A stretch of 64,000 nucleotides of DNA from DASRDR01 sp044867785 (lineage in GTDB: Bacteria; Methylomirabilota; Methylomirabilia; Rokubacteriales; DASRDR01), in contig JBIOVM010000195.1 in NCBI GenBank assembly GCA_044867785.1, positions 1 through 64,000 of the forward strand. Direction: 5' to 3'. Positions 16,091 to 24,123 of this stretch are shown here, in pieces (positions within the stretch are counted from its first letter, which is position 1; each line of letters starts with the position of its first letter). The notes below the pieces were generated by a model. It searched no databases, was not told the origin of the DNA, and saw nothing but the letters and a program-made list of their open reading frames with translations. Position numbers and translations under genes: made by a program.

Positions 16091-16422
16091 GGGCGGGATC
16101 CGCGCCGGGGCGGAGGGCTGGGCACGGCTTTAGCTGGGCGCTCGGCCTGTTCGGCATCGTGGCTGGTTTCCGGTAGCTCGGGAGCGGGTCCTGTCGCGCC
16201 GCGGCGGCGCCATCTGGATGGTGCCGGCCTCCTCCGAGGCGTGTCAAGACCGCGACGAAGAAGCCGCCGCGCTGGCCGGCACCGTGTGATGGGCGCCATC
16301 GTGGCTGACGGACGACAACCTGGCGACGTCATACCCGGACGCAACAACATTCCAACGACACTGAGGCCGGACGACGTCCGGCCTCCGCCTGGGCTACCGG
16401 TCGGGAATGGTGACGGCTCTAA
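16091..16422. other. 332-base gene-free stretch between two minus-strand genes
   Basis: The stretch holds the putative promoter region of the diguanylate cyclase gene and, near its right end, the hairpin at 16363-16385 below the peptidoglycan-binding gene. I see no convincing open frame, tRNA or riboswitch. The middle part, around 16200-16320, is less GC-biased and shows no clear -10 or -35. Confidence 0.5.
16363..16385 (-). terminator. perfect GC-rich hairpin downstream of peptidoglycan-binding gene 1
   Basis: A perfect 10-base stem (GAGGCCGGAC / GTCCGGCCTC) with a 3-base loop begins 38 bases after the stop of the gene ending at 16423. No T-run follows, so it may act as a Rho-dependent pause site or mRNA 3' end stabiliser rather than a classical terminator. 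A similar stem follows the paralogue at 17046-17075. Confidence 0.55.
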
Positions 16423-16929
16423 TTAGTTCGACACTCCGAGCTTCTCGCGGGTCTGAGAGTCCAGCCGCCCTGTTTCCGGGAGCTTCTGGTCCTTCTGGTA
16501 GGCGCGGAGCGCCGCCTGTGTCCGCGGCCCAATGATGCCGTCGATCGGACCCGGATCCATGCCCTTCTCCTGCAACGCCTTCTGCAGGCTCTTCACCTGA
16601 TCGGCATCAGCCTGCCCGTCGGTCGCCATGGGCTTGCTCGCGCTCGAGCCGGTGGTGCCGGAGCCCGTCTGGCCGGCGCCGGGCTGCATGCTGGGCATCG
16701 CCTTGCCGGGGGCGGTGCCGACCGACGGCGAGCCGGGCTGGGCCGTCGACGGAGCCGGCTGGGGATTGGTCGGTCCCGACGTCCCCGACCCCGATCCTGG
16801 CGACCCCGAGCCGGCGCCGGGGGCGGGGGTGGTGCTGCTCCCTGAGCCACTGGTCTGCGCAATCGCTGGCCCGACCAGCAGCGTCGTCATGCCGCCGAGC
16901 GCAACGTACGTGAGCCATCGTGTCTTCAT
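16423..16929 (-). CDS. secreted peptidoglycan-binding domain protein, copy 1
   Basis: 168 residues: a signal peptide (residues 1-25, cleavage after AIAQ), a long Gly/Ser/Pro linker (about 26-95) and a C-terminal PG_binding_1 domain. That domain contains VKSLQKALQEKGMDPGPIDG, GPRTQAALRAYQ and a closing TGRLDSQTREKLG. The domain binds cell-wall glycans; no catalytic domain is attached, so a structural or regulatory periplasmic role is likely. The start has a GAGGAGGGATC ribosome-binding site. A near-perfect sigma-54 promoter lies at 16968-16983. The gene at 17103 is a tandem paralogue with the same domain order, upstream elements and following hairpin. Confidence 0.88.
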   Translation of the reverse strand: MKTRWLTYVALGGMTTLLVGPAIAQTSGSGSSTTPAPGAGSGSPGSGSGTSGPTNPQPAPSTAQPGSPSVGTAPGKAMPSMQPGAGQTGSGTTGSSASKPMATDGQADADQVKSLQKALQEKGMDPGPIDGIIGPRTQAALRAYQKDQKLPETGRLDSQTREKLGVSN

Positions 16930-16967
16930 GTGATCCCTCCTCGCGGGCTGACCTCACCCAGCTGAGG

Positions 16968-16983
16968 AGCAAGGCATGTGCCA
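16968..16983 (-). promoter_or_regulatory. sigma-54 (RpoN) promoter, -24/-12 type
   Basis: Read on the minus strand the site is TGGCAC, five bases (ATGCC), then TTGCT, matching the -24/-12 consensus TGGCAC-N5-TTGCW at every defined position. It sits about 39 bases upstream of the ATG at 16929. The paralogue has the same element at 17625-17640, which argues against chance. Activation would need an NtrC-type enhancer-binding protein encoded elsewhere. Confidence 0.78.
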
Positions 16984-17045
16984 CTGGGCCTCGATGCGCC
17001 GCGAACGCAGCGCTCAGTGCGGCGGCGGGGATGCTCCAACGAAGG

Positions 17046-17075
17046 CGAGGCCGGTCGCGCGCGCGGCCGGCCTCG
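17046..17075 (-). terminator. 15-base-pair hairpin downstream of peptidoglycan-binding gene 2
   Basis: The two adjacent arms, 17046-17060 and 17061-17075, are complementary except for one G-T pair, with CGAGGCCGG and CCGGCCTCG at the ends. The structure begins 28 bases after the stop at 17103. The sequence beyond it shares CGTTGGA with the region beyond the 16363 hairpin, so this 3' end was duplicated with the gene. No T-run follows. Confidence 0.5.
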
Positions 17076-17102
17076 GAGTCGGGGACGGTATGCGAGACGC
17101 TG

Positions 17103-17588
17103 CTATGGCGACATGCCCAGCTTCTCGCGCGTCTGGGAGTCCAGCCGCCCCGTCACGGGCACTCTCTGGCGCTCCTGGAACGCGCGGAGCGCCGCCTGGG
17201 TCTCGGGGCTCACGATCCCGTCGACCGGCCCCGGGTGCACGCCTCTGTCCTTCAACGCCTGCTGGAGATTCCGGACTTGCTGCGCGTCAGTCAGACCCAC
17301 CGAATCCGGGCTCGCGCCGCGGGGGCCCAACGGATCCGCGGGCCGCTGCGGAGTTCCGGGCACGCCCTGACTGGGGGCGGTCTCCACCGAGGTCGTGCCG
17401 GACGGGGTGGAGCCGGGCCTGTTCGCGGAGGGCGGTCTCGGCGTGGTCGGCGCGGGGCTCGCCGCTCCGGATCCGGCCGCGGGCGCGGGGGAGCTGCCAC
17501 TTCCCGTGCCCGTCGGCTGCGCGACGGCCGGCCCGATCAACAGGACCGTCATGCCGCCGAGCACGCATGTGAAACGTCTTACGTTCAT
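17103..17588 (-). CDS. secreted peptidoglycan-binding domain protein, copy 2
   Basis: 161 residues with the layout of its neighbour: signal peptide (cleavage near AVAQ, residue 24), a Pro/Ser/Gly/Thr-rich linker, and a PG_binding_1 domain with VRNLQQALKDRGVHPGPVDG, SPETQAALRAFQ and TGRLDSQTREKLG. The signal peptides and domain ends are nearly identical while the linkers have diverged, so the pair arose by tandem duplication. The ATG at 17588 has a CGAGGAGGGACC ribosome-binding site. A longer frame upstream to 17831 is open but lacks a signal peptide at its start. Transcription is probably from the sigma-54 site at 17625-17640. Confidence 0.88.
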   Translation of the reverse strand: MNVRRFTCVLGGMTVLLIGPAVAQPTGTGSGSSPAPAAGSGAASPAPTTPRPPSANRPGSTPSGTTSVETAPSQGVPGTPQRPADPLGPRGASPDSVGLTDAQQVRNLQQALKDRGVHPGPVDGIVSPETQAALRAFQERQRVPVTGRLDSQTREKLGMSP

Positions 17589-17624
17589 CGGTCCCTCCTC
17601 GTGAAATGCCTCCCTGCCGTGCGG

Positions 17625-17640
17625 AGCAAGCCATGTGCCA
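17625..17640 (-). promoter_or_regulatory. sigma-54 (RpoN) promoter, -24/-12 type
   Basis: On the minus strand the site reads TGGCAC, ATGGC, TTGCT, again a full match to TGGCAC-N5-TTGCW. It lies about 37 bases upstream of the ATG at 17588. It differs from the copy at 16968-16983 only in the spacer, which shows the promoter element has been conserved since the duplication. Confidence 0.78.
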
Positions 17641-17716
17641 TCCGGCATTGCGATTGCTAGGTCGCGATAGTGCCCGGTGGTCGACAGTCGAGACGCCACG
17701 AGGAAAGGGGTCCCAC

Positions 17717-18436
17717 ATGGCTCGAAACGTCCCCCGCGCCAAAGCGGCCCGCCGGAAGGGTCAGGCTGCGCGGCCAAGCTCGCCGGCCCACCCACCCGCG
17801 CGCTCCACTCGCCGACTTGCCGCAACCTCAACCGGCGTGATCCAGGCCACGGGGTCGGCCGTCGGGAAGGCGCTCAGGAAGTCCACGGAGGCGGTGGCGG
17901 ACGCCGGGTCCGGGCTGGTCAACACCGCGCGCGGAGTCCTCACCGCCGCGGCGACGAAACAGCACGACGCGGTCAGTGTGCTGAAGGCCCAGCACCGGCA
18001 GGTGGAGAGCCTGTTCGAGCGCGTGCAGTCCTCGAAGGCCTCACAGTCGCGCAAGGAGCTCCTGCGGGAGATCGCTCAGCTTCTCGCGGCCCATACCCGG
18101 ATCGAGGAGGAGATCTTCTACCCCGCCGTGCGGAGTCTCGGCACGGACGAGCTGGAGACCTTGGTGGACGAGGCGCTCGAGGAGCACCACGTGGTGGACC
18201 TCGTGCTGGCCGAGCTGCCGCGAGTGCACCCCGGGGACGATCGCTTCGCAGCCAAGATGACCGTGCTGTCCGAGCTGGTCGAGCATCACGTGAAGGAAGA
18301 GGAGCGCGACATGTTCCGGCGCGCCCAGGCGCTCGGCACGGACCGCCTGAAGGAGCTCGGCGCCCGGCTCGAGCAGGCGGCGGCTCGCCACCTGGGCAAG
18401 GATCCCGAGCGATCCGGCGGTGCGCGCGCCAGCTAG
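17717..18436 (+). CDS. hemerythrin HHE-domain protein with basic N-terminal extension
   Basis: 239 residues from the ATG at 17717 behind an AGGAAAGGGG site. The first 40 residues are rich in Arg, Lys, Ala, Pro and Ser, and probably disordered or nucleic-acid-binding. The HHE domain follows (about 95-215), with ligand-type residues in KAQHRQVESLF, AHTRIEEEIFYP, EEHHVVDLVL and EHHVKEEERDMF. Hemerythrin-like domains bind a diiron site and sense or store O2, NO or iron. It is divergent from the sigma-54-driven peptidoglycan-binding genes. The middle segment STGVIQATGSAVGKALRKST looks amphipathic. The fold is clear; the exact role is unknown. Confidence 0.85.
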   Translation: MARNVPRAKAARRKGQAARPSSPAHPPARSTRRLAATSTGVIQATGSAVGKALRKSTEAVADAGSGLVNTARGVLTAAATKQHDAVSVLKAQHRQVESLFERVQSSKASQSRKELLREIAQLLAAHTRIEEEIFYPAVRSLGTDELETLVDEALEEHHVVDLVLAELPRVHPGDDRFAAKMTVLSELVEHHVKEEERDMFRRAQALGTDRLKELGARLEQAAARHLGKDPERSGGARAS

Positions 18437-18659
18437 CCCCGCTCGCTCCACGATCCACGACGACCGTCGAGGTGCGCCGGTGCGCAGGACGGTGCGGGCC
18501 CACCACCCCGCCCGACGCCGCTCCTGGTGACCGGGCGGATCGGCGAGATCGACCCCGCGGGACGCTTCGTGCCCTAGCGCCGGAACCTATTCGACCGGGT
18601 CAGACGTCTACCGCCGGCAAGACGGCGCCACGCGCCCGTCGCGGAGCCGCGTTCGTCTC

Positions 18660-20840
18660 CTAGCGGGACGCGACATCGGCCGGGCGTCCGGTCGAGGCGA
18701 TCGCGTCGGCGAGCTCCTGCATGTCGACCGGCTTCGTGAGGTGGCGGTCGAAGCCCGCCTCCATGGCCCGCTGCGCGTCGCTCTGCGCGCCATATCCCGT
18801 CAGGGCGATGAGTCCGATCTGACTTCCGAGCGTCGCTCGGAACCTGCGGGCTAGCTCGTACCCGTCCATGCCCGGCAGCCCGATGTCGAGCACGGCGACG
18901 GTCGGCCGCTCCTGCCTCACCAGATCGAGCGCCGCCGGGCCGTCGGCCGCCTCGAGGACACGGTGGCCGGCCAGCTCGAGGGCCATGCGCAAGCTCTCCC
19001 GGCCGTCATGGTTGTCCTCGACGATCAAGACCGTCTTCGACTCGCCGGCCGGGCTGGACTCGGCCGGACTCGACCCGTTCTCCGGCGCCCCGATGCCCGG
19101 GAAGCGCACGGTGAACGCGGCGCCCCGATCGCGCCCCTCGCTCTCCGCCTTCACCTCGCCGCCGTGCAGTCGGGCCAGTCGCTGCACCAGCGTCAGCCCG
19201 ATCCCCAGGCCACCCGTCGAGCGGTCCACCGTCGAGTCGGCCTGGAAGAAGAGATCGAAAATTCGGGGCAGGTCCTTTCGGTCGATGCCTCGGCCGTCGT
19301 CGCTCACGCTGAGGACGGCCTCACCGAGCTCCCGGGACACCCGAACGCGAACGTGGCCGCCGGGGGCCGTATACGTCGCGGCGTTCACGAGGAGGTTGCT
19401 CACGAGCTGCTGGATACGTGTCTGGTCGCCGTCGATCCACGCCGGCGCCAGATCGAGCTCCAGGTGTCGATCGGCGAGTCGCCCAGCGGCCTCGAGGGTG
19501 GCCGCCGCGTGGCGGACGCTGCCGGCGAGGTCGAGCGGTGCGCGGACGAGGACGATCTTGCCGGTCATGACGCGCCCGACGTCGAGCAGATCGTCGATGA
19601 GACGCGTCAAGTGCTGGCTCTGGCGGGCGATCACCCGAGTGGCGATCTCCAGATGCTCCTCGGTGCGTTCCTTGAGACCCATGACGGCGACCGCGTTCGA
19701 GATCGCGGCCAGAGGATTCCGCAGCTCGTGCCCGAGCATGGCGAGGAACTCGTCCTTGGCGCGGCTGCCCGCCTCCGCCGCCGTCCGCGCCTGGTGCTCG
19801 ATCTCGAGCGAGCGGTCGCGCTCCTGCATCGCGGACTGGATGAGCACGCTGGCCTCCTCGAGCGCCACGAGAGCCCTGTCGATCTCCACCACGCCCGAGA
19901 CGGGCACGTCCGCGATGCGTCCCCCGGCCGCGACGTGGCGAGCCTGTCCCTCGAGCGACTCGAGCGAAGCCGTGATCCCGCGCGCCTTCGAGAAGGCGTA
20001 CAGGATGCCCAGGATCACGACCGCCACCCAGGCGAATCCGAGCGTGGCGAGGTAACCCCAGAAGGGCTGGTCGATCAGCCTCGCCGGCGTCGCGATTCCC
20101 ACGCCCCAGCCGTGACGCGTGAACCCCCACGCCGTGTACACCGCGGTTCCGCTGAGGTTCGCGTATCGGCCAACGCCCTCTCGCCGCGCCTTCATGTCCC
20201 GGACCAGTTGCTCGGTGGGATTCCCCCCGCGGCGCTCGGTCCCCTCCGTGCTTCGCGCCACGAACTTGAAGTTGCGGTCGAACACTCCGGCGACGCCGCC
20301 CTCGGGAAGGCCTTGCCGCGCGAGGAGACGGTCGTACCAGGTCAGGTCGAGCGTAGCGACCAGGACCTGAGTCACGGTCCCGCCTCGCACGATGGGCACG
20401 CCGACGGCCACGACCGGCCCGTCCGCACCGGCCGCCTGAACCACGACGTCGGAGATCACGGGCCCTCGCTGCGCGACCACCGGACGCAGGATCTCGGGTC
20501 CCGGACCGGGCAGCTCCTCCGCCCAGGCGGCGGAGCTGGCGCGGAACACGCCGGTTCCGTCCGGCCGGAACGCGAGGATGTCTGTCCAGTCGTCGTTCGC
20601 CTCCAGGACGTCCTTGAGCTGCGCGTGCATTCCCTCTTGGTTCAGCGACGTCGACTCCCAGAGACGAGCCAAGATCGACAACCGCTCGGCCGTGCTGTCC
20701 AGCGCATTGTCGACGGCGGCGGCGAGGAGCCGCACCAGCTGGAGCTGCGAGCGCGCGCGATCGCGCTCCTGCGCTTCCCAGTGGAGATACAGCAAGCCGC
20801 CGGCGAGCAGGCCGAGCGGGATAATGCTGATGAGCAGCAT
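18660..20840 (-). CDS. membrane hybrid sensor histidine kinase with C-terminal receiver
   Basis: 726 residues. A transmembrane helix at the N-terminus is followed by a Cache-like periplasmic domain (about 25-245), a second helix (about 250-272, ending YAFSKARG), a HAMP-like linker, HisKA with H371 in LGHELRNPL, a HATPase domain (N-box LVSNLLVNAATYT, SDDGRGID, GGLGIGLTL) and a receiver domain with phospho-acceptor D652 in LDIGLPGMDG. It is thus a complete hybrid kinase expected to sense small extracytoplasmic molecules. The annotated ATG falls inside the first hydrophobic segment. The frame stays open upstream and encodes a basic segment with no ATG, GTG or TTG, so a CTG start at 20876 is possible. 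No output regulator is adjacent. Confidence 0.92.
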   Translation of the reverse strand: MLLISIIPLGLLAGGLLYLHWEAQERDRARSQLQLVRLLAAAVDNALDSTAERLSILARLWESTSLNQEGMHAQLKDVLEANDDWTDILAFRPDGTGVFRASSAAWAEELPGPGPEILRPVVAQRGPVISDVVVQAAGADGPVVAVGVPIVRGGTVTQVLVATLDLTWYDRLLARQGLPEGGVAGVFDRNFKFVARSTEGTERRGGNPTEQLVRDMKARREGVGRYANLSGTAVYTAWGFTRHGWGVGIATPARLIDQPFWGYLATLGFAWVAVVILGILYAFSKARGITASLESLEGQARHVAAGGRIADVPVSGVVEIDRALVALEEASVLIQSAMQERDRSLEIEHQARTAAEAGSRAKDEFLAMLGHELRNPLAAISNAVAVMGLKERTEEHLEIATRVIARQSQHLTRLIDDLLDVGRVMTGKIVLVRAPLDLAGSVRHAAATLEAAGRLADRHLELDLAPAWIDGDQTRIQQLVSNLLVNAATYTAPGGHVRVRVSRELGEAVLSVSDDGRGIDRKDLPRIFDLFFQADSTVDRSTGGLGIGLTLVQRLARLHGGEVKAESEGRDRGAAFTVRFPGIGAPENGSSPAESSPAGESKTVLIVEDNHDGRESLRMALELAGHRVLEAADGPAALDLVRQERPTVAVLDIGLPGMDGYELARRFRATLGSQIGLIALTGYGAQSDAQRAMEAGFDRHLTKPVDMQELADAIASTGRPADVASR

Positions 20841-20997
20841 CTGGAAGAGATGCCAGCGGATACCCCGCCCGGTCAGCGTCTGGCGGATGGTGAGGTCCTG
20901 GCAGTCCGCCGGCGGGCGGCTAGATTACCCGCGGAGACATCCGGCCATCCGACGTCCCCCGAACGGGGCTCCGAAACCCCGCCAAGAAGTGGAGGAG

Positions 20998-21073
20998 TGG
21001 TGGACGATGCAGGACTTGAACCTGCGACCCCCGGCATGTGAGGCCGGTGCTCTGCCAACTGAGCTAATCGTCC
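20998..21073 (-). tRNA. tRNA-Val (CAC anticodon)
   Basis: A 76-base cloverleaf on the minus strand. The 7-bp acceptor stem pairs GGACGAT with ATCGTCC, the anticodon loop is CTCACAT (anticodon CAC, valine) and the T-loop contains TTCAAGT. The CCA end is encoded. It lies between the hybrid kinase and the cysteine synthase-like gene. Confidence 0.96.
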
Positions 21074-21159
21074 GTGCCTGAAATCCTAGCTACTTACGCG
21101 ACGCGCGTCAACCGCGCCGGGCCGCGGCGCGCGCGGGATGCCGAAGCGGCCTCGAGCCT

Positions 21160-22158
21160 TCAGTCGCCGCCATCCGCCGGCCAGAGGTCCGTGCTGAGGT
21201 ACTTCAGCCCCGAGTCGGCGAGCACGACGGCGATGGTCCCACCGGCGTGCGCGTCGCGCAGGAGACGAAGCGCCGCGGCGACGACGGCGCCGGCCGAGAA
21301 CCCCGCGAAGATCCCTTCCTCGCGCGCCAGGCGGCGCGCCACCCCGATGGCCTCCTCGTCGCGCATTTGAAGGTACCCGTCGACCGGCACGCCCCGGAGG
21401 AGCGGCAGGTCCCCCATGGAGTAGCCGCCGCCCTGCAGCCGATGGTTCGGGTCGACGACGTCGCGCCCCGCGAGGACCGCCGCTCCCTCGGGCTCGACCA
21501 CGTAGCAGCGGATCGACGGCCGCCGCGCCTTGAGGGCCAGGGTGACGCCGGCGTACGTGCCGCCGGTACCCACGAACTCGCAGAACGCGTCGAGACGCCC
21601 GTCGGTCTGGGCCCAGAGCTCCGGGCCCGTGTGGCGCTCGTGCGCCAGGGCCGCCGCCCGCCGCACGAACTGGTCCGCGCGGAACGCGCCGCGCTCGGCC
21701 ACGAGCGCCCGGGCTCGTGCCTCCACGAGCGCCAGATCCTCCCCGGTCACCTGGCCCGGCCGGGAGCCGCCCGCCTGCGGCACGAGCACGACCTCGGCGC
21801 CGAGCGCCCGCATCATCCGAGCCCGCTCGCGGCTGTTCCCCTCCGACATCACCGCCACGAACGGATGGCCGCGCACGGCGCACACGATCGCGAGGCCGGT
21901 CCCCGTGTTCCCGCTCGTGAGCTCCACGACCGGCTGGCCGGGGCGGAGCTCCCCGGCCGTCGTGGCCTCGTCGACGATCTCCCGCGCGATCCGGTCCTTC
22001 TTCGAGAGCCCGGGATTCAAGTAGTCGAGCTTCGCCACGATCCGACCCGGGAGCCCGCGGGTCAAACGGCCCAGCTCGACGACCGGAGTCCGCCCGATCG
22101 CCTCGACGACCGAGGCGGCCACGTCGTCGAGACGCCCGACTGGCCGAGGCGCCGTCAC
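21160..22158 (-). CDS. PLP-dependent cysteine synthase-like protein
   Basis: 332 residues of the tryptophan-synthase-beta fold type II family. The PLP lysine is in NPGLSKKDRIA near residue 50, the substrate loop is TSGNTGTG, the phosphate-binding loop is GTGGTYAGV and the C-terminal motif is DSGLKYL. These are the hallmarks of O-acetylserine sulfhydrylase / cystathionine beta-synthase-like enzymes making cysteine from an activated serine. The start is the GTG at 22158, which overlaps the stop of the Mut7-C gene by four bases. No cysE, sulfide donor or regulator is nearby, so whether it uses O-acetylserine or O-phosphoserine is open. Confidence 0.88.
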   Translation of the reverse strand: MTAPRPVGRLDDVAASVVEAIGRTPVVELGRLTRGLPGRIVAKLDYLNPGLSKKDRIAREIVDEATTAGELRPGQPVVELTSGNTGTGLAIVCAVRGHPFVAVMSEGNSRERARMMRALGAEVVLVPQAGGSRPGQVTGEDLALVEARARALVAERGAFRADQFVRRAAALAHERHTGPELWAQTDGRLDAFCEFVGTGGTYAGVTLALKARRPSIRCYVVEPEGAAVLAGRDVVDPNHRLQGGGYSMGDLPLLRGVPVDGYLQMRDEEAIGVARRLAREEGIFAGFSAGAVVAAALRLLRDAHAGGTIAVVLADSGLKYLSTDLWPADGGD

Positions 22159-22634
22159 CGGCCATCCGGCGCGAGGGCGGGCCGAAGATACGGCTCGAGC
22201 CGGCGGTGGATGCCCATGACGTGCGTGCCGGACCAGTAGACGCGGTCGCATCCGCGGCACGTCCGGAACTCGCGTCGCGTCGCGAAGGTGTAGGCCGGCA
22301 CCCGATGCCGGATCGTCTCGGGGTCCACCGGGACCAGCTCACCGTTGCATTCGAGGCATCGCGAGAGCGCCCGGCCGGGATGGAGGCGGAGGGCCGCGGT
22401 CACCTCTCGGATCTGGGCGTCGAGCTGCTCGGCGCGCACCAGGAGACCCGCCTCGCGCGCGCGACGGGCCAGCGCCGCGTCCCGGGTGAGGAGCCGGCGC
22501 CGCTCGGCGAGGGCCACCGCGAGCAGCCGCCGGTCCGGCGCATCGCGGAAGTAGAGCGTGTCGTACCCGAGGGCGCGAAGCCAGCGGGCCAGGCGCCCGA
22601 GCATGACGTCGGCGACGAGCCGCGAATCGTCCAT
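22155..22634 (-). CDS. Mut7-C domain protein (PIN-like RNase fold with zinc ribbon)
   Basis: 159 residues. The N-terminal half (LVADVMLGRLARWLRALGYDT, RDAPDRRLL, LLTRD) is the PIN-like Mut7-C domain with its conserved acidic residues. The C-terminal half contains CLECNGE and CRGCDRVYW, two CxxC pairs forming a zinc ribbon. Such proteins are putative nucleases of unknown target. It is translationally coupled to the cysteine synthase-like gene downstream (GTGA), although no functional link is known. It is divergent from the dihydroorotate dehydrogenase-like gene beginning 77 bases away. Confidence 0.87.
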   Translation of the reverse strand: MDDSRLVADVMLGRLARWLRALGYDTLYFRDAPDRRLLAVALAERRRLLTRDAALARRAREAGLLVRAEQLDAQIREVTAALRLHPGRALSRCLECNGELVPVDPETIRHRVPAYTFATRREFRTCRGCDRVYWSGTHVMGIHRRLEPYLRPALAPDGR

Positions 22635-22710
22635 CGGTCCTCGGGAAGTCGGCGGCGAGCCGCGCGTCGTTGCGACTCCACCGCCCGCATTGTATCCTTC
22701 CCCGGGCTCG

Positions 22711-23745
22711 ATGCTCCTCCCCTTCGCCGAGCGGCTCTACAGGATCCTCTACGGCGGCGTCCTCTCCCGCCTGCCGGAGGCCATCGCGGTACGCCTCGGC
22801 CAGACGCTGTTCCGCGCCTGCCCCGTGGCTCCGCTCCGGGCGCTCGCCGTGGACGACCCGAGACTGGCCGTGGACCTCGCGGGGGTCCGCCTCCCGGGCC
22901 CGCTCATCCTCTCGTCGATGTACTTCGACGTCCGGATCCTGCGCCGCGCGATGGCGCTCGGGTTCGGCGCCGTGACGGCCAAGAGCATCACCACCGCGCC
23001 GCGGCCGGGGCATCCGGAGCCGAACCTCGTCCGCGTCACGACCGCGGCCGGGCCCGGACTGGTGAACTGCAACGGGTTCCACAATCCCGGCCTCGAGGCC
23101 TTCCGCGCCGCCCTCCCCCGGCTCCGCCACGAGCGTCCGCTCATCGTGAGCGTGGCGGGTGAGTCCCCGGAGGACTACCGGCGGCTCGTCGAGACGCTCG
23201 AGAGCCAGGCCGACCTGGTGGAGGTGAACATCTCGTCCCCGAACACGCGCCTGGTGTACGAGCTGTCCGGCTCGCCGGCCCGCGTCCAGGCGCTCCTGCG
23301 CCTGGTCCGCGAGGCGACACCGAAGCCGGTGATCGTGAAGCTCTCGCCCGACTACCCCGCGGAGAACCGCCGCGCGATCGTGCCGGCCGCGCTGGACGCC
23401 GGCATCGACGCGCTCAACTTCGGCAACACGCGCCGGGTCGAGGAGCCGAGGCTCTCCCAGCACGCGGGCGGTCTGTCGGGGCCGGAGCTCTTTCCGACGG
23501 TCCTCGAGACGGTGCGAGAGCTCCGGCGGACCGTGGGCTCGCGGCTGGCCATCATCGCCACCGGAGGCGTCGACACGCCCGCGAAGGCCCTGGCCGCGCT
23601 CGAGGCCGGCGCGGACGCCGTCGGCTGCTTCACCGCGTTCGTCACCCGCGGCCCGTCCTTCCCGCGGCGGGTGAGCCTGGCGCTCCTCGAGGCTCTCGAC
23701 CGCCGCGGCTTGCGGCGGCTCGCGGACCTCCGCGGGCCGGCCTGA
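22711..23745 (+). CDS. dihydroorotate dehydrogenase-like FMN enzyme
   Basis: 344 residues with a TIM-barrel FMN fold. A hydrophobic N-terminal segment (about residues 1-40) resembles the membrane-associated helices of quinone-linked class 2 enzymes. VNISSPNTR supplies the Asn-Ile-Ser-Ser-Pro-Asn active-site motif with serine as likely base. KLSPDYP, ALNFGNT and ATGGVDTPAKAL line the barrel. The segment LSSMYFDVRILRRAMALGFG differs from typical PyrD, so a related flavin oxidoreductase is possible. If PyrD, it converts dihydroorotate to orotate in pyrimidine synthesis. No other pyr gene is nearby. The ATG at 22711 has no strong ribosome-binding site. Confidence 0.75.
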   Translation: MLLPFAERLYRILYGGVLSRLPEAIAVRLGQTLFRACPVAPLRALAVDDPRLAVDLAGVRLPGPLILSSMYFDVRILRRAMALGFGAVTAKSITTAPRPGHPEPNLVRVTTAAGPGLVNCNGFHNPGLEAFRAALPRLRHERPLIVSVAGESPEDYRRLVETLESQADLVEVNISSPNTRLVYELSGSPARVQALLRLVREATPKPVIVKLSPDYPAENRRAIVPAALDAGIDALNFGNTRRVEEPRLSQHAGGLSGPELFPTVLETVRELRRTVGSRLAIIATGGVDTPAKALAALEAGADAVGCFTAFVTRGPSFPRRVSLALLEALDRRGLRRLADLRGPA

Positions 23746-23766
23746 CGCGGGACGAGCGCAGCCGCC

Positions 23767-24075
23767 TCACCGGGTGGACACCGGCGCCCGGTCGGGCGGA
23801 GAGCCCGGTGCGCGAGCGATCTCCGTCCGGCGGATCGTGATGTCCGCGTAGGGGGCGAGAGGCAACGAGGCGGCGAGCGCGTGCGCGTCGGCCTCGGACG
23901 ACACGTCGACCAGAAGCGAGCCGCCGGGCACCGACACCGGCCGGCCGTACGCCAGGGCGACGCCCGTGTGGAGCCAGCCCAGGACCATCTCCCACTCCCG
24001 CACCGCCAGGTCGAAGAAGTCCGCGGGCGAGAGCCCGCTCGACGGCCGGAGGCGTCCTTCGATCAGGAACCGCAT
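23767..24075 (-). CDS. muconolactone isomerase-like ferredoxin-fold protein
   Basis: 102 residues with the beta-alpha-beta pattern of muconolactone delta-isomerase-like proteins: MRFLIEGRLRPSSGLSP, a long helix FFDLAVREWEMVLGWLHTG, the strand GGSLLVDVSSEADAHALAASL, and PYADITIRR. In true isomerases this fold converts muconolactone in the beta-ketoadipate pathway, but no catechol pathway genes are present. A general small-molecule-binding role is equally possible. It is convergent with the dihydroorotate dehydrogenase-like gene and 48 bases upstream of the end of radC on the same strand side. Confidence 0.65.
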   Translation of the reverse strand: MRFLIEGRLRPSSGLSPADFFDLAVREWEMVLGWLHTGVALAYGRPVSVPGGSLLVDVSSEADAHALAASLPLAPYADITIRRTEIARAPGSPPDRAPVSTR

Positions 24076-24123
24076 CGTCCTCTCCTCCAGTGATGGCCGG
24101 CCGCGGCCCGTGCGACCGCGCGC

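Noticed and set aside
18437..18659. Possible gene remnant between the hemerythrin and hybrid kinase
   Set aside because: A short open stretch ends in a stop near 18577, but I can match it to no family and it has no start or ribosome-binding site.
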